Positions 1-6,631 of a DNA stretch of 14,051 nt are shown here, piece by piece (position 1 is the first letter of the stretch; every line of letters begins with the position of its first letter). The position numbers were made by a program, and so were the translations under genes. This DNA is from a bacterium. Its GTDB lineage: Bacteria > B130-G9. The notes beneath the pieces are model-generated. The model was given only the letters and a program-made list of their open reading frames with translations, was not told where the DNA came from and did no database searches. The DNA lies in contig JAGHCW010000027.1 of the NCBI GenBank assembly GCA_021160245.1, positions 1 to 14,051 on the forward strand, written 5' to 3'.

Positions 1-1176
1 CGGGACACCCGCGAATGAGAGCAGGATGTAGAGCGGCTCCGCTGAGATGTATCCCATGCTGATTCCGAGATTCGCGTGCATCCGCGCCTCGTCTATGACA
101 AGGCCATCAAGCGTCTTTCGCATCCTCACGACGGCGTAGTCGAGGGCGGCGATGAGCTCCATCGTGAAGCGTCCGGACGCTGAGTTCGTGAGGTCGCGCT
201 GGTGCTCGGAGGTCTGGTCGATGTATTGAGTGATCATTCTCGGCATAAACGCCTTGTAAAGGCTCTTGATGTTCTCAAAACTCTTGGGATTTGTCTTGTG
301 TGGCATCGTTGACGAGCCAATACCCGTCTTGCCGCGAGGCTCCGTAATCTCGGCTATCTCCGTGCGATGCAGATGGCGCATGTCGTCCGCAAGATTCGCC
401 AGAACCGAGAACGTGCTGGTCATCGCGTGGGCAAAATCTGTTATGAACTCCGCCTCGACCACTTGCGTTGATATATACGTGTCCGACGGCAGCAGGCCGA
501 GGCGCGCGAGAAATAGCCGCTCGACCAGGTGCGCGGATTTCGGGAATTTCAGCGCCAGCGCATTATGCGCTCCAACCGCCCCCGAGAGCTTGCCCTTGAG
601 ATTCTGCCTTGCCGCCTCAATTGCCATGACACGACCAGCCAGCCGACTGACATAGACCGAAAGGAAGAGGCCAAAAGTTACCGGCTCCGCGTGCATCCCG
701 TGCGTTCTGCCAATCTGGACCGTGCTTGCGTGCTTCCGTGCCATTTGACAGAGCATTGTGAAGAGCGAGACGAGATCGGGAATCAGAACTTCGCGAGCAA
801 CGTCCTGGTAGCGAAGCGCGCTTGCGGTGTCCAAAATGTCGAACGAGGTCGCAAAGAGATGCACAAAGCGCCTCGCCTCAGGCGAGACCTTCTCCCGGAT
901 CGCCTCAACGAGCGCTCTCGTTGTGTGGTGAAGAACCTCATCGAGCTCGTAAACGCGCGAGGCGCTGACGGCTTCGGCGGCGTTTGAGACCTCATCCGCG
1001 ACATGGCGCGAACAGAGGCCAAGATCGGCAAACGTCTGGACTAGAGCCGCCTCGACCCTGGCCTGATAGCGAACTGAAGCCTCTTCGCAGACGAATGGCT
1101 TAAGTTTCTCAAAAAGCGATTGCTCGCCACCATAATATCGAAAATCTAGCGGACTAACTGCGTGAAAACGTTCCAT
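1..1176 (-). CDS. purB: Adenylosuccinate lyase, C-terminal end cut by window edge
   Basis: The reading frame is open for 392 codons from ATG at 1176 to the window edge, so the 3' end is missing. The family is the aspartase/fumarase superfamily; PurB releases fumarate from adenylosuccinate and from SAICAR in purine synthesis, in the cytosol. Seen in the sequence: a GRTHGMHAEP motif (residues 156-165), the superfamily loop signature GSSTMPHKTNP (287-297) with its mobile-loop serine, and HTT (84-86) plus HLFATS (106-111), which line up with the HDV and HYGLTS regions holding the other active-site histidines. The stretch after the signature reads SFEN and later EHQRDLTNS, where classical PurB has GSEN and WHERDLS, so this is a divergent subfamily. 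The start is supported by AGGA and GGGAG just upstream and a promoter 24 bases away. It is transcribed divergently from the glycosyltransferase block. A different lyase of the superfamily is possible but less likely. Confidence 0.9.
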   Translation of the reverse strand, partial: MERFHAVSPLDFRYYGGEQSLFEKLKPFVCEEASVRYQARVEAALVQTFADLGLCSRHVADEVSNAAEAVSASRVYELDEVLHHTTRALVEAIREKVSPEARRFVHLFATSFDILDTASALRYQDVAREVLIPDLVSLFTMLCQMARKHASTVQIGRTHGMHAEPVTFGLFLSVYVSRLAGRVMAIEAARQNLKGKLSGAVGAHNALALKFPKSAHLVERLFLARLGLLPSDTYISTQVVEAEFITDFAHAMTSTFSVLANLADDMRHLHRTEIAEITEPRGKTGIGSSTMPHKTNPKSFENIKSLYKAFMPRMITQYIDQTSEHQRDLTNSASGRFTMELIAALDYAVVRMRKTLDGLVIDEARMHANLGISMGYISAEPLYILLSFAGVP

Positions 1177-1199
1177 TGTCCTGCTCCCTTCATTTGATT

Positions 1200-1227
1200 A
1201 GTATATTGCATTAGGGACTTCGGTCAA
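1200..1227 (-). promoter_or_regulatory. Sigma70-like promoter of purB
   Basis: Read on the minus strand, TTGACC (1227-1222) is followed by a 16-base spacer and TATACT (1205-1200). Both hexamers match the consensus at five of six positions. Transcription would start near 1193, leaving a leader of about 17 bases before the ATG at 1176, just enough for the ribosome binding site. No room is left for a leader riboswitch. Confidence 0.7.
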
Positions 1228-1253
1228 CCATCGAGATTCTCCCGTTGATGTGG

Positions 1254-1300
1254 GACGGACTTTCCAGTCTGTCGGTGCAGGACGGACCATCCAGTCTCTC
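1254..1300. repeat. Two tandem hairpin repeats, 27-base period (REP-like)
   Basis: Copy 1 (1254-1273) is GACGGACT-TTCC-AGTCTGTC, an 8-bp stem with one G-T pair and a TTCC loop. Copy 2 (1281-1300) has the same layout, with ATCC in the loop, but its stem carries two mismatches. The repeat units start exactly 27 bases apart. A third, more degraded copy in the opposite orientation may lie at 1301-1320, where the complement reads GGCGGATTTCCAGCAT. The block sits between two divergent genes, so a terminator role is unlikely. The layout resembles REP/BIME-type interspersed elements. I saw no further copy in this window. Confidence 0.6.
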
Positions 1301-1391
1301 CATGATGCTGGAAATCCGCCTACGCAATCAACCCGATGTGGACAGCGGAGCTTAAGCAAAAAATGCTATTTCGTGGCAAAAGTGTTGCGAG

Positions 1392-1397
1392 AGGAGG
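1392..1397 (+). promoter_or_regulatory. Ribosome binding site fixing the chimeric gene's start at 1402
   Basis: AGGAGG lies 4 bases before the ATG at 1402. An in-frame ATG at 1336 has no comparable site, and the extra 22 residues it would add precede the natural hydrophobic N-terminus. The start at 1402 is therefore preferred. Confidence 0.6.
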
Positions 1398-1401
1398 GGA
1401 A

Positions 1402-2767
1402 ATGGGGCAAGTGAATCATTATTCACAAGTTCGGTCCGGGCACGTTCTTCTTCTTTCAGGTGTAGTTCTACTCGTTGTCTTTACGGTCTATGCCATCATT
1501 CCCGAGCATTGTCTCATCGGCGACAACATAGGTTACCCTCTGATAGCCGCAAGTCTCGCGACTTCGGGCGACCTTGATCTGGATGAGTTCGGTTATTTGC
1601 CTGACTATTATGTGCATCGCTATCAGGGCCGACTTTACTCCACATATCCAATTGTGCCAGTTCTTCTTTTGTATCCATTCACCAAGCTGGCTTTTGCGCT
1701 TAACTTGACGGACTCCCCCAATAAAGTCGTGGATTGGGTCGCAGGGCTTTGGATCGCAATTGCCTGTTCGCTCCTCTTCATAGTCCTCTGCCGTATTGTG
1801 CCTATTAGGTGGGCCCTGATGCTTGCCTTGGGGCTTGCGTTCGCATCACCCGTGTTTTCCAATTGCAGCTCGGAACTCTGGAGTCACGTTCCCGCGTTGG
1901 TCTTTCTTTGCCTGAGCATATTCTTGGCGATTAAACCGGTCTCCTGCGCGACGGCTGTGGGACTTGGGATGTCCTGCGCGTTTGTTCTATTCTGCCGCTC
2001 ACAGACCGCACATTGGCTGGCTGTTCGGCGCCCTTGCTTCGCTGTTCGGGTCGTCGGCGAGCATCCAATATGGTCTGGCTCTTGCTCTCATAATCGTCAT
2101 CTGGGGAGCTGTTGTCGTCGCGAGGTCCCGAAACTTCAACGTGAGCATCTTGGCTGCAGGAACGCTTTTTGCGGCTCTCTGCGCAAGCTGCCTGCGGGTC
2201 TATCCCCTATCCGGCGGCAGATTGGGGACCTATTGGGCTGGGATATCGCTATTTCTATTGGCGTATGGTCTATTCGCGGCATATCAATCCTTCAAATCGC
2301 AAGTTCCGGCGCGATGTGTGAAAGCCCTCGCGATTTTCCTCGTTCTTGCGGCAATATACGGCACAGTTTCTGATTTGTCATGGCTGATCGCGCAGGAGGA
2401 AATTCGCTTGGTGGTACGGGACCTGAAGGTCAGGTCTGATGCGGAGATACCTTTCTTCGTCTCGGCGCAGGCAAGGTCTTCGTTCAGGCTCTATGGCGGT
2501 TCTCTTCTTGATAGACCCGTTGTGTGGCTCGTGGAATGGGACATCATGCCCAAGGAGTTCTATAACAAGTGGATTACGGCTGGTTGTTCAGGCAAGTTCT
2601 GGCTTGTCTTGTCGCACTACGATTTCAATGTCATCGACGATGTAGTTAAGAAATTCGCGCCCCACAGTGAGGTCAAAGAGAGAATAAGGCATTGGGATAG
2701 CGCCGCCTATCTGTTTGAACTTAAGCCGAAGGAGATGTGGCCCCTTGCCCCCCTCGCTGCGAATTGA
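1402..2767 (+). pseudogene. Chimeric, out-of-frame fusion of two GT-C glycosyltransferase-like genes
   Basis: Two halves in different frames are joined near 1999-2009. The 5' half (frame of 1402, about 199 residues) is an integral membrane protein beginning with a hydrophobic segment and then GDNIGYP, GDLDLDE and YSTYPIVPVLLLYPF, as in the N-terminal part of GT39/ArnT-like proteins. The 3' half (open from a TTG at 1964, meaningful from about 2009 to the stop at 2767) contains HIGWLFGALASLFG, LRVYPLSGGRLGTYWA, FRLYGG and FWLVLSHYD. It aligns along its whole length with the C-terminal half of the next gene (QVGLWLL, LHIYPFTQGRLSAYFA, FILYGG, FWLVVSYWD). The 5' half does not resemble the N-terminus of that gene. 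The likely history is a deletion that joined the front of one gene to the back of a neighbour and left the frames mismatched. The remnant lacks the catalytic first-loop region of the second gene. An assembly error is the main alternative. Confidence 0.75.
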
Positions 2768-2846
2768 GGGAACGAGCAATTGAGGCGAGTTATTCTTGCA
2801 CCGGAATTAGGAAACTGCAGCATGAAGTAATACGGAGCATACGTCT

Positions 2847-4334
2847 ATGTCTTTGACAAGTATATGGGAACGCGCAAGGGAGCGAGTGGCAGGAAATCGG
2901 CTACTTCTGGCCATCATATCTGGCGGGATAGTCATCAGACTCGCCGTCTATTTGCGAGGCGGAAGCCTGTGGCATGACGAGGCGGCGCTTGCGCTAAACG
3001 TCCTGCATCATCCTTACCTAGAGTTATTGGGCCGTCTTGACCACGTTCAGGTCTCTCCACCACTCTTCCTGTTGCTGTCCAAGGCCGCTTTTGAGCTCTT
3101 TGGGCATCTTGAGTACTCGTTTAGGTTACTGCCGCTCATCGCCGGATGTGTTAGCCTCATTCTATTCGCCCGTCTGGTCCTTAGGTTCGTGCCCGGCTTC
3201 TTCGGGATATGCGCCGTCTCGCTCTTTTCATTTGGGCTTTATGCAATAGACTACACGGTAACATTCAAGCATTACGCCTCAGACCAGCTCTGCGCTTTGC
3301 TTGTTCTATATGCGGCCAGCCATTGGGACAAAAGCTCGGCCGGCAGGCGCTATCTTTTGGCGCTAATCCTGCCCTCTTGCCTCTGGTTATCATACACGTC
3401 GGCATTCACGCTCAGTGGGCTTGCTCTCGTCGCGGCGATCTCTGCGTTCGTCAGTCGAGATAGGGATAGACATAGGCAAGTTGCGCTTGGCCTTTTAATC
3501 ATCTCAATCGCGGTCTGGGCGGGTTCAGTCTATCTTGGGGCTGCCCAGCACTCCATCGGAGCGAAGGGGATGATGCAGTTTTGGCAAGAGGGCTTCCCTG
3601 GTCGCCAAGTTGGACTATGGTTATTGCGCAGCGTGCTTGACCTATTTGGCGGAGCGACTGGTTTTATTATTGCCCCGGCGCTTACTTTCCTAATATGTCT
3701 TTGGGGATTCTGCAAGTTTGCGAAGTCTCGCGCCGATTCCTCCATAAGCGCTCTCGCGGGCGGGGCGCTTGCGTCGGCCATTCTGGCGAGTTTCCTGCAC
3801 ATTTACCCGTTCACGCAGGGCAGACTCTCCGCATATTTCGCGCCGCTTGCCCTCCTGCTCATGGCCAAGGGGCTTGATACTGCCTACGAGACTGTAAAGA
3901 GAACAGGCGCAAGGCGATTGGTGCGTGGTCTTTCGGTAGCTCTTTTAATCGCCATGGCGATGGGGCTTCTATACTCTGCGGATAAGCTCTTCGTTCGGCA
4001 GGAGGTGAGGGCGATCGCCCATTCCTTTGCACGACAAAACGACACCTCAATCCCAATAATGCTTACTGAGCAGAATTACCTGCCATTCATTCTCTATGGC
4101 GGCCAGCGCCTCGAACCACGTATCATCAGAATGGAGAAAGAGAGGCTCAGCTGGCGGAATCTATTCGGCACGTGGTTCAGGCAGGGCAAACCGGACCGCT
4201 TCTGGCTTGTGGTCTCCTATTGGGATGCTGACTACTTCGACGAGACCGCCGCGGAGATGAGTACGCTATTTGACGTTAAACAGACGTTTCAGAAGGGCGA
4301 GACGGTGGTTGTCCTGCTGGAGCGGCACCCATGA
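2847..4334 (+). CDS. GT-C fold (GT39-like) integral membrane glycosyltransferase
   Basis: This is a 495-residue polytopic membrane protein. After the first hydrophobic segment (about 18-37) comes LWHDEAA with D44 and E45, the acidic pair in the first extracytoplasmic loop of GT-C enzymes. It is followed by QVSPPLFLL (P71-P72), matching the HPPL-type motif of the PMT/ArnT superfamily. About ten hydrophobic segments run to about residue 378, and then a soluble C-terminal domain of about 110 residues ends the protein. Family knowledge suggests transfer of a sugar from a lipid-phosphate donor at the outer face of the inner membrane; donor and acceptor cannot be read here. The ATG start has GGAG 9 bases upstream. 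The C-terminal half is homologous to the 3' half of the broken gene just upstream, so this was a tandem family. The stop overlaps an ATG at 4331 of the following broken gene. Confidence 0.75.
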   Translation: MSLTSIWERARERVAGNRLLLAIISGGIVIRLAVYLRGGSLWHDEAALALNVLHHPYLELLGRLDHVQVSPPLFLLLSKAAFELFGHLEYSFRLLPLIAGCVSLILFARLVLRFVPGFFGICAVSLFSFGLYAIDYTVTFKHYASDQLCALLVLYAASHWDKSSAGRRYLLALILPSCLWLSYTSAFTLSGLALVAAISAFVSRDRDRHRQVALGLLIISIAVWAGSVYLGAAQHSIGAKGMMQFWQEGFPGRQVGLWLLRSVLDLFGGATGFIIAPALTFLICLWGFCKFAKSRADSSISALAGGALASAILASFLHIYPFTQGRLSAYFAPLALLLMAKGLDTAYETVKRTGARRLVRGLSVALLIAMAMGLLYSADKLFVRQEVRAIAHSFARQNDTSIPIMLTEQNYLPFILYGGQRLEPRIIRMEKERLSWRNLFGTWFRQGKPDRFWLVVSYWDADYFDETAAEMSTLFDVKQTFQKGETVVVLLERHP

Positions 4335-4348
4335 TGGGAGTCTCTCAA

Positions 4349-4916
4349 ATGCAGGCAAAACGCCGGATTGTCACAGCGCTGACAATCGCCGTCCTGGTAT
4401 TCTGTATCTACTCGCTAATCGGCTCCGAAAAGCACTCGGGCGACAACAAGGGCTACATCTTAGGCGCGCGCAGTCAGCTATGACCGCGCTTGGCATGATG
4501 AGATGGATGAGCGCGACTATAAACGCTTTGAATTAAGCCAGCCATACTGCGCCTGGCGTCACATACTTGGTCTTCCAAACGAGCAGATTCTGATACATCT
4601 GGATGTCCGGCTGTTACCTACCGATACAGGGGGGCCCTGGGCCAGCATCTACTACGGGAATCCAACCAAATCAAGGACTGTCTATCTCACAGCTAAGGTA
4701 TATGTGCGAGCGGCGCCAAACGTGGCCTTCGAGTTCTGCAAACGGTACAAGGATAATCTCGTGCGGGTAAACCGCCATCAGGCCGACAGATTCAAGATAC
4801 CGCTCCGGCGTGCGCTTGCGGACTGTGACGCTCAAGAGTTGGAGTTGGTCTTCGCATTTATCGGCGAGGACGGCCGGAGAAAAAGCAATACCGCCAAGAT
4901 AACATTCTCTCGGTAG
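4349..4916 (+). pseudogene. Small membrane-anchored protein of unknown function, frameshifted
   Basis: Frame 2 from ATG 4349 gives a basic start (MQAKRR), one hydrophobic segment (IVTALTIAVLVFCIYSLIG) and then GDNKGYILGAR before a stop at 4481-4483. The continuation, VSYDRAWHDEMDERDYKRF, is in frame 3 and stays open to 4916. The break falls in the run GGCGCGCGC at 4463-4471; restoring one lost GC unit joins the frames as GYILGARAVSYDRAW, giving about 190 residues. GGGAG at 4336-4340 lies 8 bases before ATG 4349. An ATG at 4331 overlapping the previous stop is an alternative start, and ATG 4503 could restart a 137-residue soluble remnant. I recognise no family. It looks like an N-terminally anchored periplasmic or surface protein serving the glycosyltransferase genes. 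Sequencing error is possible. Confidence 0.6.
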
Positions 4917-4978
4917 TGGCGTTCGATTGTGGCGTTTCGGTTTCTCCTTTCAGAATCAGCCTTTACAAAGAGCTAGCG

Positions 4979-5008
4979 TTTCACCCACTATTGCGATGAA
5001 TCTGTAAT
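4979..5008 (+). promoter_or_regulatory. Possible weak promoter before apgM
   Basis: TTTCAC (4979-4984), an 18-base spacer and TGTAAT (5003-5008) lie in the 114-base gap before apgM. The -35 box matches consensus at only four positions, so this is a tentative call. Confidence 0.3.
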
Positions 5009-5018
5009 TGCTACGAGC

Positions 5019-5024
5019 GGAGGG
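5019..5024 (+). promoter_or_regulatory. Ribosome binding site fixing the apgM start
   Basis: GGAGGG is followed by a 6-base spacer and ATG at 5031. An in-frame TTG at 5025 directly abuts this site and is too close to be used. Confidence 0.65.
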
Positions 5025-5030
5025 TTGCTT

Positions 5031-6278
5031 ATGAGGAAGGCTAAAGGTCTGCTTCTAATCCAGGATGGCCTGGGTGATAGGCCGATCTACAAGCTTGGAA
5101 GACGAACGCCTCTTGAGGCCGCAAACACACCGAATATGGACAACCTCGCCCGCAACGCAATAACCGGGTTGATGGACCCCCTTGCGCCGGGCGTGAGGGT
5201 CGGAACCGACGTGGGGCATCTGGCGCTATTTGGCTACAATCCCCTTAGAACCTACTGGGGCAGAGGCCCTATTGAGGCGAGAGGAGTCAACATAGAACTC
5301 AAGACGCAGGACGTTGCGCTGCGCTGCAATTTCGCGACTGTTGACGATGAGATGAATGTCATAGACAGGCGAGCAGGGCGGATTCGCGAGGGCACGAATG
5401 CCTTGGCGTCTGCACTGTCAGGTATGGTCTTGGAGGGTGACATCGAGGTCATCTTCCGGCTGGCCACAGAGCATCGCGCCGTGCTTGTCTTGCGCGGCGA
5501 TCATCTCTCCCCAGAGATCACGAATACCGATCCCGGACCGGCAAGCGTTGGCGAGCCGGTAAGGACTTGTCAGCCGACGGAACCCGGCCTGCGCCTCGCG
5601 AAGCGGACGGCCAATGCCATCAACGAGTTCGTTTCCCGTTCACACGAGATTCTTTCGAAGCATCCCGTCAACATAAAGCGAGTTGATGAGGGCAAGCTTC
5701 CCGCGAATATCGTTCTGACAAGGGGCGCCGGCTCCGCGCTTAAGATGCGCACTATTACTGAGCGATTCGGACTGAAAGGCGCTTGTGTGGCTGGAGAGAG
5801 CACAGTTATTGGCGTGGCCCGAATGGCGGGTTTTGACATTTTCACGTCCCCGCGCTTCACGGCCAATGTCGATACGTCGCTTGAGGACAAAAGCAGGCAC
5901 GCTCTTGAGGCGCTCAAGCAACACGACCTCGTGGTGCTACATCTTAAGGGAACCGACATCCTCTCACACGACAACAAGCCGCTTGAGAAGATGCATTTCA
6001 TCGAGAGAGTCGATGAGATGATTGGCCAGCTAGTCGCGAAAATAGAACCGGATGTTTACATTGCGTTGGCGGCAGACCACTCAACTCCGTGTGAGATTGG
6101 GGAACACACCGCAGACCCAGTACCGGTCCTGATTCATGGGCCGGATGTTCTTGTGGACAATGTTGTCAGCTATGGAGAAAGGAACTGTCAGAAGGGTGGA
6201 CTCAACAGGATAACCGCCAACCAGTTCCTGCTCAGCTTGCTTGATCTAATGGGCTTCACAGTAAGATACGGCTATTGA
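5031..6278 (+). CDS. apgM: Archaeal-type cofactor-independent phosphoglycerate mutase (ApgM)
   Basis: This 415-residue protein is full length for the family, which interconverts 3- and 2-phosphoglycerate in glycolysis using a phospho-enzyme intermediate and two divalent metals. Seen in the sequence: LLIQDGLGDRP (D12, metal), HLALFGYNP and YWGRGPIEA after the nucleophile region, RRAGRI (113-118), HLKGTDILSHDNKP (D309 and H313, metal), AADHSTPCE (D349 and H350) and GEHTADPVP (H359). The order and wording match archaeal ApgM closely. The oddity is the nucleophile site: the sequence has GTDVGH with T59, where archaeal enzymes have GSDTAH with the phosphorylated serine. Thr is used as nucleophile elsewhere in the alkaline phosphatase superfamily, so the enzyme may well be active. 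It stands alone, with no glycolytic neighbours. Alternative roles within the superfamily cannot be excluded, but the overall match is strong. Confidence 0.92.
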   Translation: MRKAKGLLLIQDGLGDRPIYKLGRRTPLEAANTPNMDNLARNAITGLMDPLAPGVRVGTDVGHLALFGYNPLRTYWGRGPIEARGVNIELKTQDVALRCNFATVDDEMNVIDRRAGRIREGTNALASALSGMVLEGDIEVIFRLATEHRAVLVLRGDHLSPEITNTDPGPASVGEPVRTCQPTEPGLRLAKRTANAINEFVSRSHEILSKHPVNIKRVDEGKLPANIVLTRGAGSALKMRTITERFGLKGACVAGESTVIGVARMAGFDIFTSPRFTANVDTSLEDKSRHALEALKQHDLVVLHLKGTDILSHDNKPLEKMHFIERVDEMIGQLVAKIEPDVYIALAADHSTPCEIGEHTADPVPVLIHGPDVLVDNVVSYGERNCQKGGLNRITANQFLLSLLDLMGFTVRYGY

Positions 6279-6514
6279 AGCTCTGCAACTGATCGAAGCT
6301 GTTGTCGAGTAGGTAGTGGGCATGGAGCCAGTTGTTCGAGAGGTCGATACCAATGAAGGGAGGGGCTTGTCTCCGAATACCCCGCGTTTTACACGGCGTA
6401 ACCATTGTCACGCCTCGCAGGGCGGCGATCGGGCGAGATGATCTCGGCTTTGGGCATAACCTGAGATGAGAATCTATCTACAATCTGAGATCAGACCCGT
6501 TTCGGCTTTCGCAA
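6279..6514. other. Gene-free stretch with clustered GAGAT/ATCTC inverted repeats
   Basis: I see no convincing gene in this stretch. Between 6434 and 6495, GAGAT occurs at 6435-6439, 6463-6467 and 6487-6491, and its complement ATCTC at 6441-6445, with further ATCT copies at 6472-6479 and 6483-6486. They can form CGAGA-TGA-TCTCG (6434-6446), ATCTCGG pairing with CCTGAGAT (6441-6467, one bulge), and TCTGA-GA-TCAGA (6484-6495). The first two are mutually exclusive. They lie 20-80 bases upstream of the operon promoter and would not be transcribed from it. A protein-binding operator, or the 3' end of the apgM transcript, are the two readings. No U-run follows any of these hairpins. Confidence 0.35.
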
Positions 6515-6543
6515 TTGACCGCTTACGGAGGCCGATATATATT
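6515..6543 (+). promoter_or_regulatory. Sigma70-like promoter of the three-gene operon
   Basis: TTGACC (6515-6520), a 17-base spacer and TATATT (6538-6543) match the consensus in sequence and spacing. It lies in an AT-rich island (6535-6562) within GC-richer surroundings. A second TATAAT at 6553-6558 lies just downstream but has no -35 at a proper distance. Transcription would begin near 6550, giving a leader of about 80 bases before the ATG at 6632. Confidence 0.65.
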
Positions 6544-6631
6544 GACTAGCTATATAATTTCACTTTCTGACAACCGCTTTGAAGGGCAAGCCTAATTGCG
6601 GCCCTCGAGGAGACCACGGGATACATGAGCA

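Noticed and set aside
5570-6001. Long open frame on the strand opposite apgM
   Set aside because: Arginine/serine-rich translation typical of an antisense shadow; the plus-strand gene is certain.
6256-6405. Minus-strand 50-codon frame with FIGIDLSNNWL, reminiscent of a leucine-rich repeat or an IS110 N-terminus
   Set aside because: Very short, overlaps the end of apgM in antisense, and has no flanking similarity or ribosome binding site. Likely chance.
6322-6441. Plus-strand 39-codon frame starting at an ATG in the gap after apgM
   Set aside because: No ribosome binding site, and a low-complexity, basic composition with no recognisable features.
6542-6558. TTGACT followed by TATAAT as a promoter
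   Set aside because: The spacer is only 5 bases. The overlapping TTGACC-17-TATATT arrangement is the plausible promoter.
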